NCBI GenBank assembly: GCA_020354085.1
Contig: CP070641.1
Coordinates: 34,601-48,579, forward strand
From: Pseudomonadota bacterium
Lineage (GTDB): Bacteria; Pseudomonadota; Gammaproteobacteria; Acidiferrobacterales; Sulfurifustaceae
Length of the DNA stretch: 13,979 nt
Direction: 5' to 3'
The notes beneath the pieces were generated by a model. The model worked only from the letters and a program-made list of their open reading frames with translations. It had not been told where the DNA came from and searched no databases. Position 1 is the stretch's first letter; each line of letters begins with the position of its first letter. Made by a program: the position numbers and the translations under genes. This document shows positions 1 to 7,814 of this stretch, piece by piece.

Positions 1-325
1 CGAATGAGCGAATGCGCGCATCGTTTGGATGGGATTCGCTGTACATCACGATTACTCCCTCACCCACCCGGTGGCTCGGCGGATTACTGCCGAAAGAACT
101 ACGAAACGTGATCTCCTGTCCGCTGCCAGTTCGGAAACGCACCACCGGGTAGTAACTCGTGGAGTTGCTGGAGCGCGAATGCTCAAGCTTGATGACTTGG
201 CCCTGCGCGCTTTTCGCCCCACGCACAAACTGCTCGGTATGAAATATCCAGTAAGCGGCGCCGGCGAACATGCTCAAGCCAACAACCAGGAAGATTCGCG
301 CGATACGCGTGAGGATCTTGTTCAT
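1..325 (-). CDS. DUF3592 family membrane-anchored protein, 3' end cut by the window edge
   Basis: An open frame of 108 codons runs from an ATG at 325 off the window edge without a stop. The start overlaps the lgt stop codon (ATGA, 325-322), so the two are probably translationally coupled. The protein opens with MNKILTRIARIF, followed by one hydrophobic segment (about residues 8-28). It then becomes a soluble, beta-rich stretch with the motif YYPVVRF near residue 60 and an MYSESHPNDARIRSF-like ending at the edge. The pattern 'G-x-V ... YxPVVxF ... G ... V-x-Y-x-x-x-P-x-x-A-R-I' is what I know from DUF3592 proteins, which are single- or double-span membrane proteins of unknown function. A second membrane segment, common in the family, would lie outside the window. 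Assignment rests on motif memory; no function is claimed. Confidence 0.72.
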   Translation of the reverse strand, partial: MNKILTRIARIFLVVGLSMFAGAAYWIFHTEQFVRGAKSAQGQVIKLEHSRSSNSTSYYPVVRFRTGSGQEITFRSSFGSNPPSHRVGEGVIVMYSESHPNDARIRSF

Positions 326-1110
326 GGATTGCGTGCTGCGCGCCGATGCGCCCACCACACCATCCACATACCGATCGCAATCATTGGCAGCGACAACACC
401 TGTCCCATGGTTACCCATCCGAAGGCCAGGTAACCGAGATGCGCATCCGGTTCGCGCACGAACTCGACGATGAAACGGAACAATCCGTAGAAGATCAGGA
501 ACATGCCCGACACCGCCGCAACCGGGCGCGGCCGGTGCGAGTACAGCCACAGTATGGCGAAGAGCGCGAGACCTTCGAGCGCGGCCTCGTAGAGCTGTGA
601 GGGGTGGCGCGGCAAGGGGCCGCCGGTCTTGAACACCATGCCCCACGGGACGTCGGTGACTTTGCCCCACAACTCCTGGTTGATGAAATTACCGATGCGA
701 CCGGGGAAAAGGCCCACCGGGACGAGCGGCGCAAGGAAGTCGGTCACCGCGAGCCATTGACGATTGGTCTTGCGTGCGTAGAACCACATCGCCACGCACA
801 CGCCAATGAGCCCGCCGTGAAAGGACATGCCACCTGACCAGATGAAGAAGATTTCCAGCGGATGCTTAAGGTAGTAGCCGAATTGGTAGAAAAATACATA
901 GCCCAGTCGCCCGCCCAGAATCACGCCGAGGGCGATATAAAAGAGAAAATCCGAGATCTCTTCCGCGCGCCAGCCGGAGTTCGGCTGCTTGGCGCGATAC
1001 ATGCCAAGCGCCCAGCCGCCCAGAAAGCCGACGACGTACATGAGCCCATACCAATGAATGCCGACGGGTCCGAGTTGAATGGCGACAGGATCGATGTTGG
1101 GTGCAAGCAT
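322..1110 (-). CDS. lgt: Prolipoprotein diacylglyceryl transferase
   Basis: Inner-membrane enzyme that transfers the diacylglyceryl group of phosphatidylglycerol to the lipobox cysteine of prolipoproteins, the first step of lipoprotein maturation. The 262-residue protein has normal family length and about seven hydrophobic spans. Visible hallmarks are HWYGLMYV near residue 19, SFHGGLIG with the essential histidine at 98, the family signature GRIGNFINQELWG (137-149), HPSQLYEA (169-176) and the late conserved REPD arginine (219). The ATG at 1110 matches the usual N-terminus (short leader, then DPVxxxxGPVxxHWYG). No Shine-Dalgarno sequence is evident in front of it. It lies 59 bp downstream of the glycosyltransferase stop and overlaps the downstream DUF3592 gene by 4 bp. 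Identification is secure. Confidence 0.97.
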   Translation of the reverse strand: MLAPNIDPVAIQLGPVGIHWYGLMYVVGFLGGWALGMYRAKQPNSGWRAEEISDFLFYIALGVILGGRLGYVFFYQFGYYLKHPLEIFFIWSGGMSFHGGLIGVCVAMWFYARKTNRQWLAVTDFLAPLVPVGLFPGRIGNFINQELWGKVTDVPWGMVFKTGGPLPRHPSQLYEAALEGLALFAILWLYSHRPRPVAAVSGMFLIFYGLFRFIVEFVREPDAHLGYLAFGWVTMGQVLSLPMIAIGMWMVWWAHRRAARNP

Positions 1111-1169
1111 GGGCGCAAATTATGCGGCAGGCGTACGGCGTCCGCCAGTCGCGGCGCAGTGGAAAACGA

Positions 1170-2957
1170 TCACGGCGTTTCGGGATTGACGTCGATTGCA
1201 ACCGCGAGCAACGACCTGGCGTCCCACACGACGAGCTGGGGTTCGTGACGCTGCGCCTTGTGAAGAGCAACGGCGGTGCGCGCTTGCGGCCGCCATATGG
1301 TTTCATCCGCGATGATCACGCCATTGGGATAATTCTCCGCCCATTGGTTCGCGCGCGCGGCCGACAACACAGCGATGGGTCGCGTCAGGCGGCCGGCAAA
1401 GTGATATTCGCCGTGATAGTCGCCGATCTGCGCAATCGGCCGGCCGGCGCGTTCCACACCGCTCAAATACTGCGCGGTGCCGGTGACGCTCCATTGGCGA
1501 TCGAATTCCACTCCCAGACCGAGCACTGCCAGGACAACGAACAACGTTCCAACAATTGCCATGTCCGAAACCCGACGGCGCGTTTCGCGCACCGGCAGCC
1601 AGGCGAGCGCGACACCGACCACCATGATGCCAAACCCCACGAGCGGTGAGATGCTCCAGACGAAATCTGGCGCCCATTCCGGCTGCGGGAGCTTGGGTGC
1701 AATGATCACCGCGGCGCCTAACAGCACGACCGGCATGGTCATGGCGGCGAGTAGTCGATTCTCGTCGGCGCCACGCAACTCCTCGTCGAGCGCGAGGAAG
1801 CTCACGACCAGCGCGCCGGCGGGCAGGAGCGGCGCCAACCATTGCGCCTGCGCGCCCGGAATCGCCGCGAGCCCCGCTACACTCGCCAGCACCCATACGA
1901 GACAGAAAAGCAAACCGGCATTTAGCGCCGCGCGCCGCAATTGCCAATGCCGCAGCCACACGATCGGCCACACGGACCAAGGCAGAAACACAATCGGCAA
2001 CCACACCGCATACCACCAGGGCTCGGGACGTATGGGTAATATATCCAGCGGCAGGAGCGGCGGCGCGCGCAGCGTCAGCTCGTAGACACTGGTCCAACCG
2101 GCACGCCAGCCGATGGCGAGCAGCCAAAGTGCCAGGGGTAGCGCGCCAATGATCAGAGACTTCGCGATATCCAGGTACCAGTAGCCCCACTCCGGACGAC
2201 GACCCTCACGCGCCCAAAGCGGGATTAGCAAGGCGACCGGATAAACATAGAGCGCGAACACCCAGCCCTGTGTGAGCAAGCCGAGTCCAGTAGCGAGTGC
2301 GAGCAGCAGCCAGGCGCGATGGTCGCGCCGGCGCCAAATGATCAATATTGACCACACCGCGAACAGCACAGTGGCCACCAACCAATGATGGGCCGACGCC
2401 AGGCCCGCGAAAGCACTCCAACTGACGGTGCCGAGCAGCACCAACGGTGCAAAACGCGCGACTTCACCGTGATTCGGCCACAACAACAGCGCGATGCGCC
2501 ACGTGAGAACCAACGACAGCAGGCTGGCCGACAGCGGCACGAGCCGTGCCCACCACTCGACGACGCCGAACACCGCCCAACCAAGATGGATCAGCCACGG
2601 TACCAGCGGGGCCTGCGAGTAGAGCTGTTCGTTGACAGTGGGGAGCAGGAAATCACCCCGAACCCACATCTCCCAAGCGACGGCGAGAAAACGTGTTTCA
2701 TCGGTCGGCCAGGCCGAGCGGCCAAATAGCGTCGCAAGCGCCAGCAACGCCCAGAGCCCGAACCAGACCGCTATCAGCTTACCGTCTTCCAGCCGCGTCG
2801 CCGGGTCGCGGCCACGTGTACGACGGCGAGGAACCTCAGGCGGTGTGGAGGAAAGCTCGATCTCCTCCACCCCCAGCTTCTCGCGCAAGCGTGGATCGGA
2901 AAACAATTCCGACACCGGACGCGCGGGTGTCGAACGCCCACTGTCCTTTGAGGTCAT
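1170..2957 (-). CDS. ArnT/PMT-like GT-C membrane glycosyltransferase
   Basis: A 595-residue polytopic membrane protein resembling the ArnT (GT83) and PMT_2 group, which move sugars from polyprenyl-phosphate donors onto lipid A, lipids or proteins at the periplasmic face. After a charged, proline-rich cytoplasmic N-terminus (about 1-58) comes a first membrane span and then the loop motif PTDETRF (84-90). Its Asp86-Glu87 pair is the GT-C acidic motif. This is followed by a WEM..GDFLLP block as in ArnT. About a dozen hydrophobic segments follow, ending in a soluble C-terminal domain of roughly 90 residues, probably periplasmic. Where ArnT relatives usually read 'Y.EKPPL..W', this protein reads YSQAPLVPW (113-121), so the lysine is missing. 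I chose the ATG at 2957; the frame stays open to an ATG at 3110, but the extra 51 residues look non-coding. The start has no clear Shine-Dalgarno sequence. The sugar and acceptor are unknown. Confidence 0.82.
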   Translation of the reverse strand: MTSKDSGRSTPARPVSELFSDPRLREKLGVEEIELSSTPPEVPRRRTRGRDPATRLEDGKLIAVWFGLWALLALATLFGRSAWPTDETRFLAVAWEMWVRGDFLLPTVNEQLYSQAPLVPWLIHLGWAVFGVVEWWARLVPLSASLLSLVLTWRIALLLWPNHGEVARFAPLVLLGTVSWSAFAGLASAHHWLVATVLFAVWSILIIWRRRDHRAWLLLALATGLGLLTQGWVFALYVYPVALLIPLWAREGRRPEWGYWYLDIAKSLIIGALPLALWLLAIGWRAGWTSVYELTLRAPPLLPLDILPIRPEPWWYAVWLPIVFLPWSVWPIVWLRHWQLRRAALNAGLLFCLVWVLASVAGLAAIPGAQAQWLAPLLPAGALVVSFLALDEELRGADENRLLAAMTMPVVLLGAAVIIAPKLPQPEWAPDFVWSISPLVGFGIMVVGVALAWLPVRETRRRVSDMAIVGTLFVVLAVLGLGVEFDRQWSVTGTAQYLSGVERAGRPIAQIGDYHGEYHFAGRLTRPIAVLSAARANQWAENYPNGVIIADETIWRPQARTAVALHKAQRHEPQLVVWDARSLLAVAIDVNPETP

Positions 2958-3042
2958 GGAAAGTTCAAGCGTAGGATGCGATAAAAGTATGTACGAGCGT
3001 AATTTGATCTGACTGCATGGCCCACCTTCCAACGGTCGTATG

Positions 3043-3067
3043 GCACCGCCGACCAGATTGGCGGTGC
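3043..3067. repeat. Perfect 8-bp inverted repeat in the divergent intergenic region
   Basis: GCACCGCC (3043-3050) and GGCGGTGC (3060-3067) are exact reverse complements around a 9-base centre. The repeat lies in the 219-bp gap between the divergent glycosyltransferase (start 2957) and DUF255 gene (start 3177). Neither strand has a T-run after the stem, so it does not look like an intrinsic terminator. It could be a dyad operator or a leader hairpin of the glycosyltransferase mRNA. A chance hairpin is also possible in GC-rich DNA. Confidence 0.5.
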
Positions 3068-3118
3068 ACTTTCCACCCCAAATCGATTGGGGCTTCTCAT
3101 ATCGCGTCAACGCACGCT

Positions 3119-3147
3119 GCGACGTGAAATGCGCGATCCTTTATAGT
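3119..3147 (+). promoter_or_regulatory. Possible sigma70 promoter for the DUF255 gene
   Basis: TATAGT at 3142-3147 matches five of six -10 positions. The best -35 at a 17-bp spacing is GCGACG (3119-3124), which matches only three of six. Transcription would begin near 3154, giving a leader of about 23 nt before the ATG at 3177. The -10 box and placement are reasonable, but the weak -35 keeps this tentative. Confidence 0.38.
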
Positions 3148-3176
3148 CTAGTCGTTCGCTCAACTTTTGCTTTGAA

Positions 3177-5270
3177 ATGTCCAGGCACACCAACCGGCTG
3201 ATCCACGAGACCAGCCCGTATCTGTTACAGCACGCCCACAATCCCGTCGATTGGTATCCCTGGGGCGAGGAAGCGCTCGCGCGCGCCAAGCAGGAAGACA
3301 AGCCGATACTCATTTCGATCGGCTATTCCGCCTGCCACTGGTGCCACGTCATGGAGCAAGAATCCTTCGAAGATAAAGACGTGGCGGCCGTGATGAACGA
3401 CTTGTTTATCAACATCAAGGTCGATCGCGAGGAACGTCCCGACCTCGACAAGATTTACCAAACCGCGCATCAGGTGCTGACGCAACGCGCCGGCGGTTGG
3501 CCGCTTAATATGTTTCTCACCCCGCACGACCAGATGCCGTTCTTTGGCGGCACCTATTTTCCAAAGGCCGCGCGCCACGGCATGCCAGCGTTCCCGGACC
3601 TGTTGCGTCATGTCGCGCAGGCCTACCACGAAAAGCGCGAGGCGATCGAGGAACAAAACGGCTCGGTGCGCGAGATTCTCAATCGCCTACAGGCAACGTC
3701 TCCGTCGCCTGGTCAGCATCCGCGTCAAGAGACCTTGGACAAGGCCCACCAGGAACTGGCGCGACAGTTCGATGCCCAGAACGGTGGATTTGGGCGCGCG
3801 CCCAAGTTTCCCCACCCCACCTCGCTCGATTTCCTGCTGCGCTACTGGGCGCGCGGGCAAGTGCGAGGCGCCCCCAATTCACACGCGCTCACCATGCTGC
3901 ACACGACGTTAACCGCCATGGCGCACGGCGGCTTGTACGATCAGTTGGGTGGAGGATTCTGTCGCTACGCGGTCGATGAACGCTGGGAGATTCCGCACTT
4001 CGAGAAAATGCTCTACGACAACGCGCAACTGCTCCCTCTCTATGCCGACGCGTACACCGCCACCGGCGACCCCCTGTTTCGCCGTGTCGCCGCGGAGACC
4101 GCCGAGTGGGTGATGCGCGAGATGCAATCGCCGCAAGGTGGCTATTACTCGACGCTTGATGCCGACTCCGAAGGTGAAGAAGGCAAATTCTATGTCTGGT
4201 CGGCCGGCGAGCTGCGCGCGCAACTGAGCGACGAGGAATGGGCATGCGTCGAGAACCGCTTTGGACTTACCGGCCAGCCTAACTTCGAGGGCCACTGGCA
4301 CTTGAACGTGCGTGCGAGCGAAGACGCTATCGCGCAGAGCCTCGGCCTGAGTGCGGACGTCGTCGCTGCGCGGCTTGTGTCGGCCAAAGACAAGTTACTG
4401 GCGGTGCGCAAGCGTCGCATCTGGCCCGGTCGCGACGAGAAGATACTAACTTCCTGGAACGGTCTCATGATTACCGGCATGGCGCGCGCCGGACGCCTGC
4501 TCAGGCGCGCCGACTTCATCGGGTCCGCGCAACGCGCCTTTGACTTCGTGCGCCGTGCACTGGCACGGGACGACAAATTGTTGGCGACGACCAAAGACGG
4601 CAAGACACATCTCAATGCCTACCTCGATGACTACGTTTTCTTGATCGAGGCCGGGCTGGAGTTGCTACAAGCGCGCTGGCAATCCGAAGATCTGGCATTT
4701 ATTAAGGTGCTTGCCAATACCGTGCTCGACGAGTTCGAAGATGAGAACCACGGGGCTTTTTTCTTCACCGGCGAAAGTCACGAGCACCTGGTCTATCGAC
4801 CGAAACCGATCGGCGATGACGCGATTCCTTCCGGCAATGGCGTCGCCGCCTATGTTCTCGCGCGCCTGGGCCATGTGCTCGGTGACTTGCACTATCTCAA
4901 GGCCGCGGAGCGCACCGTCGAGGCACTCTACAGCAACATCGAGTCCTATCCGTCAGCACACGGCGCCTTGTTGCGTGCGCTCGATGAGCTGCTCTCGCCA
5001 ACCGAGACCATCGTACTGCGCGGCGACGATTCCACGCTAACGTCTTGGCGAACGCGCGCGCAGCAACATTTCTCGCCATGGCGCTTGGCACTCGCCATTC
5101 CCAACAACGGCGTGGGCCTGCAAGGGTTACTGGCGGAACGCGCCGCCAAGGACACCGCCGTCGCCTACCTATGCAGCGGGCGCAGCTGCCAGGCACCGAT
5201 CGTACGATATGAAGAACTGGAAGATGCGCTGAGCGGCAATGAGGTTAAGGCCGCCGTCGCACTGCACTGA
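3177..5270 (+). CDS. DUF255 / thioredoxin-domain protein (YyaL, SPATA20 family)
   Basis: A 697-residue cytoplasmic protein with no signal peptide or membrane span. The N-terminal part (about 1-165) is the thioredoxin-like DUF255 domain. It contains the family opening NRLIHETSPYLLQHAHNPVDWYPWG, the redox-type motif CHWC (Cys53, Cys56) in a YSACHWCHVMEQESFED-like block, KVDREERPDLD (81-91) and GGWPLNMFLTP (106-116). The remainder is a long alpha-helical region of the (alpha/alpha)6-barrel glycosidase-like fold, with repeated blocks such as GGLYDQLGGGFCRYAVDERW and HFEKMLYDNAQLL. A late CxxxxCxxP motif (CSGRSCQAP) is also typical. Length fits the family. The biochemical role is not established; the bacterial and mammalian members have been described only loosely as thioredoxin-like. 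The ATG at 3177 gives the conserved N-terminus directly, though no Shine-Dalgarno sequence is visible. Confidence 0.93.
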   Translation: MSRHTNRLIHETSPYLLQHAHNPVDWYPWGEEALARAKQEDKPILISIGYSACHWCHVMEQESFEDKDVAAVMNDLFINIKVDREERPDLDKIYQTAHQVLTQRAGGWPLNMFLTPHDQMPFFGGTYFPKAARHGMPAFPDLLRHVAQAYHEKREAIEEQNGSVREILNRLQATSPSPGQHPRQETLDKAHQELARQFDAQNGGFGRAPKFPHPTSLDFLLRYWARGQVRGAPNSHALTMLHTTLTAMAHGGLYDQLGGGFCRYAVDERWEIPHFEKMLYDNAQLLPLYADAYTATGDPLFRRVAAETAEWVMREMQSPQGGYYSTLDADSEGEEGKFYVWSAGELRAQLSDEEWACVENRFGLTGQPNFEGHWHLNVRASEDAIAQSLGLSADVVAARLVSAKDKLLAVRKRRIWPGRDEKILTSWNGLMITGMARAGRLLRRADFIGSAQRAFDFVRRALARDDKLLATTKDGKTHLNAYLDDYVFLIEAGLELLQARWQSEDLAFIKVLANTVLDEFEDENHGAFFFTGESHEHLVYRPKPIGDDAIPSGNGVAAYVLARLGHVLGDLHYLKAAERTVEALYSNIESYPSAHGALLRALDELLSPTETIVLRGDDSTLTSWRTRAQQHFSPWRLALAIPNNGVGLQGLLAERAAKDTAVAYLCSGRSCQAPIVRYEELEDALSGNEVKAAVALH

Positions 5271-5276
5271 GCGCGT

Positions 5277-5849
5277 TCAACGCAACTGCGTGATATAGAT
5301 GGCGAGCGCCGCGTAGATCACGAGGTTCGCGAGCAGATTCCACTGCCCGTTGTTACGCACCAGCACCCGCCAATTGAAGTAAAGCAGGTTGGGGTCGGTG
5401 AGGCGCGAGAAGGTCGGCATGAAGCGGTTGGTGCGGTAACAGTACTCTGCATAGGGCGCACCGAGCAGGGGCGCCAGTCGGCGTTCTTCGCGGGCGACAC
5501 GGTTAACCATGTAGAAGTAGTACAACACGAAGAAAGCGCCGGCGATGTAGGGATTGCCGAGCAACAGCACCAACCCCAGCATCATGATGAGGCGCCCGAG
5601 ATACATGGGATTGCGCACTAGGACATAGGGCCCGCGCGCGGTGAGTTCTTCGTTCTTGACCAGCGCCGCGAACGCCCAAACCTGAATCAGCTCGCCGACC
5701 AAGGACACGCCCAGTCCCCACCATAGCCATTCGCGCTTGGCATAGACCGCGATCAGCAGCAGCGCCGCGACCGCAATGACCCAGCGCGACTTGAGGAACA
5801 GCCGCCGCGCGGTCGGATTGTTGAAAAACGCATTAATGGAGGCAAGCAT
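5277..5849 (-). CDS. Isoprenylcysteine carboxyl methyltransferase-like membrane methyltransferase
   Basis: A 190-residue integral membrane protein with four to five hydrophobic segments. It carries the ICMT/PEMT-type cofactor motif GPYVLVRNPMYLG (73-85), where Arg79-Asn80-Pro81 stands for the usual R-[HN]-P and Tyr83 follows. It also has the downstream E-E pair (121-122) with LLGAPYAEYCYRTNRF, equivalent to the 'EE..L...G..Y..Y' element that closes the S-adenosylmethionine pocket. Bacterial members methylate varied small or lipid substrates, and prenylated proteins are not expected here, so the substrate is unknown. The C-terminus (about 165-190) adds one more hydrophobic span. The gene faces the DUF255 gene tail to tail with 6 bp between stops. 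It has a promoter-like sequence just upstream (5879-5907). Start ATG at 5849 is the only plausible one. Confidence 0.85.
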   Translation of the reverse strand: MLASINAFFNNPTARRLFLKSRWVIAVAALLLIAVYAKREWLWWGLGVSLVGELIQVWAFAALVKNEELTARGPYVLVRNPMYLGRLIMMLGLVLLLGNPYIAGAFFVLYYFYMVNRVAREERRLAPLLGAPYAEYCYRTNRFMPTFSRLTDPNLLYFNWRVLVRNNGQWNLLANLVIYAALAIYITQLR

Positions 5850-5878
5850 GGTGCCGAAAGACTCGAAGCGAGGCGGCG

Positions 5879-5907
5879 ATTATACGGGCCACGTGCCGAA
5901 GTGCCCA
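5879..5907 (-). promoter_or_regulatory. Likely sigma70 promoter for the ICMT-like gene
   Basis: On the minus strand a perfect TATAAT lies at 5884-5879, with TGGGCA (four of six to TTGACA) at 5907-5902, separated by 17 bp. Predicted transcription start is near 5872, leaving about 22 nt of leader before the ATG at 5849. This is sequence inference only. Confidence 0.55.
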
Positions 5908-5957
5908 ACTTTTGGACATGGAGCGCAAGTCGACCGGCACGTCAGGTGGTTTAGCGC

Positions 5958-5963
5958 TATAAT
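5958..5963 (+). promoter_or_regulatory. Perfect -10 box upstream of the SulP gene
   Basis: TATAAT at 5958-5963 on the plus strand is a consensus -10. No good -35 is found at 15-19 bp spacing, and there is no extended TGn. Start of transcription would be near 5970, giving about 32 nt of leader before the GTG at 6002. The missing -35 suggests activator dependence or a chance match. Confidence 0.42.
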
Positions 5964-6001
5964 GGCCCGCCTCGCTCACACATTCGAACAACGCAGTAAC
6001 A

Positions 6002-7810
6002 GTGCCTCCGCCTTCAAACCCATCCAGCTTCGCGCTGGCATCGCCGTCCTGCAGTATCTTCTGGTCTCGGATATTTCCGTTTCTGCGTTGGTGGCCGCTT
6101 ATCACTCGCGACACCCTGCGCGCCGACCTATTGGCCGGTTTGACCGGCGCGGTAATCGTCCTGCCGCAGGGCGTGGCGTTTGCGCTCATCGCCGGGCTAC
6201 CGCCCGTTTATGGCCTGTACTCGGCCATGGTGCCGCCAATTATTGCTGCGTTGTTCGGCTCCTCGCGCCATCTGATATCGGGGCCAACGACGGCCATTTC
6301 TATTGTGGTGTTCGCCACAGTATCCAAAGTTGTGGCGCCGGGTAGCCCGCAATTCATTTCGCTCGCCCTGACGCTTACCTTGCTGGCTGGCGTCTATCAG
6401 CTGGTACTGGGGCTCGCGCGCATGGGGACATTGGTGAACTTCGTCTCCCATTCCGTCGTGGTGGGTTTCACCGCCGGCGCGGCGATCTTGATTGCGACCA
6501 GCCAGCTTAAGCATTTTCTCGGCGTCCCGATCCCGCCGGGTGAGTCGTTCCTGCATACCTGGCAGGACATCTTTGCGGAACTTCATCTCATCAATCCCTA
6601 CGTCGCAGCAGTCGCGGTCGCGAGTCTCGCAACGGGTATCGCACTGATGATCATTCGCCCGCGATGGCCGGGATTGTTGGTCGCCATGGTCATCGGCGGT
6701 GTGCTCGCGGCCGTACTGGGCCCGGTTGCACACGCGATTCCGTTGGTGGGGGAATTGCCGCGTTCACTGCCGCCGCCATCGCTACCCGACTTCTCGCTCA
6801 AATCGATCAAGGCGCTGGGTGGCGGGGCGCTTGCCATCGCGATGCTTGGATTAGTCGAGGCGGTGTCGATCGGCCGCTCGATCGCGCTCAAATCGGGTCA
6901 GCGAATCGACGGTAACCAGGAATTCGTCGGCCAAGGCCTGGCTAACATGATCGGCAGTTTCTTTTCCAGTTACGCTGGCTCAGGTTCTTTCACGCGCAGC
7001 GGCATCAACTATGCGGCTGGCGCCGTCACGCCGCTCGCCGGAATCTTCGCTGCCATAGTCTTGGCCGTCATCGTGCTCGTATTCGGACCGGTAGCCGCGC
7101 ATCTGCCGGTGCCGGCCATGGCGGGCATTCTGATGATCGTCGCCTGGCGACTCATCGACTTTCATCACATCGTCAACATTCTGCGCACCAGCAAGCGCGA
7201 GACGGCGGTGTTGCTCACTACTTTCTTCGCCACGCTCTTTATCGAGTTGGAATTCGCGATCTATGTCGGCGTCATGTTGTCGCTGATCATCTACCTGATG
7301 CGCACCTCGCGTCCGGGCATCGTGACCCGCGTACCCGATCCGGCCGCGCCAAACCGTCATCTCGCGACAGACCCAAAGCTCCCCGAGTGTCCGCAGCTCA
7401 AGATCGTGCGCATTGATGGCTCGCTATTCTTCGGCGCGGTCGACCACGTGCAAAACGTCTTGCATCAACAATGGGCTGCGCAACCCGGCCAGCGCCACCT
7501 GCTCATCATCGGCAACGGCATCAACTTCGTGGACATCGCCGGCGCTGAGATGCTAGTTCAGGAGGCGCGCCGGCGGCGGGCGCTTGGCGGCGACGTCTAT
7601 CTCGCGAAAGCGAAGGAAGAGGTGTGTCAGATATTGCGGCGCGGCGGCTTCGCCGAACAGATCCAGCACGAAAACATTTTCGTGCACAAGACCCACGCGA
7701 TTGCGACCATCGTGAGTCACCTGGATCACAACATATGCGCAACCTGCGATAAGCGTATCTTCTGGGAGTGCCGTGACTTGCCGGTAGCTGAGAAACCGGT
7801 GGCGGCCTAG
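6002..7810 (+). CDS. SulP family anion transporter with STAS domain
   Basis: A 602-residue inner-membrane transporter of the SulP (SLC26) family, which move sulfate, bicarbonate or other anions. The membrane domain (about 30-440) contains the family motif region ADLLAGLTGAVIVLPQGVAFALIAGLPPVYGLYSA (residues 41-75), an SGPTTAIS block (93-100), and a 'GQGLANMIGSFFSSYAGSGSFTRSGINYAAGA' type block in the second half. A STAS domain follows (about 463-572), including the loop NFVDIAGAEML. The tail holds CATCDKRIFWEC (579-590), three cysteines close together. The start is a GTG at 6002: a TAA lies in frame at 5960-5962 and no other ATG, GTG or TTG occurs between it and 6002. No Shine-Dalgarno sequence is evident, so the true start is the least certain point. 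The substrate cannot be told from sequence. It ends 4 bp from the convergent dgkA stop. Confidence 0.93.
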   Translation: MPPPSNPSSFALASPSCSIFWSRIFPFLRWWPLITRDTLRADLLAGLTGAVIVLPQGVAFALIAGLPPVYGLYSAMVPPIIAALFGSSRHLISGPTTAISIVVFATVSKVVAPGSPQFISLALTLTLLAGVYQLVLGLARMGTLVNFVSHSVVVGFTAGAAILIATSQLKHFLGVPIPPGESFLHTWQDIFAELHLINPYVAAVAVASLATGIALMIIRPRWPGLLVAMVIGGVLAAVLGPVAHAIPLVGELPRSLPPPSLPDFSLKSIKALGGGALAIAMLGLVEAVSIGRSIALKSGQRIDGNQEFVGQGLANMIGSFFSSYAGSGSFTRSGINYAAGAVTPLAGIFAAIVLAVIVLVFGPVAAHLPVPAMAGILMIVAWRLIDFHHIVNILRTSKRETAVLLTTFFATLFIELEFAIYVGVMLSLIIYLMRTSRPGIVTRVPDPAAPNRHLATDPKLPECPQLKIVRIDGSLFFGAVDHVQNVLHQQWAAQPGQRHLLIIGNGINFVDIAGAEMLVQEARRRRALGGDVYLAKAKEEVCQILRRGGFAEQIQHENIFVHKTHAIATIVSHLDHNICATCDKRIFWECRDLPVAEKPVAA

Positions 7811-7814
7811 TGAA

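Noticed and set aside
29..433. 134-codon plus-strand frame at the left edge
   Set aside because: Antisense to the DUF3592 gene and the lgt 3' end, with low-complexity composition typical of shadow frames in GC-rich DNA.
2958..3110. 51-residue N-terminal extension of the glycosyltransferase
   Set aside because: The residues look non-coding, include the inverted repeat region, and precede a normal cytoplasmic N-terminus starting at 2957. The choice is not fully certain, as neither start has a clear Shine-Dalgarno sequence.
5776..6345. 189-codon frame overlapping the ICMT-like gene start and the SulP N-terminus
   Set aside because: It crosses a divergent intergenic region and has no recognisable domain; the SulP frame carries the conserved motifs.
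7783..7803. CCGGT...ACCGG hairpin near the SulP stop as a terminator
   Set aside because: Only a 5-bp stem with a long loop and no T-run on either strand.
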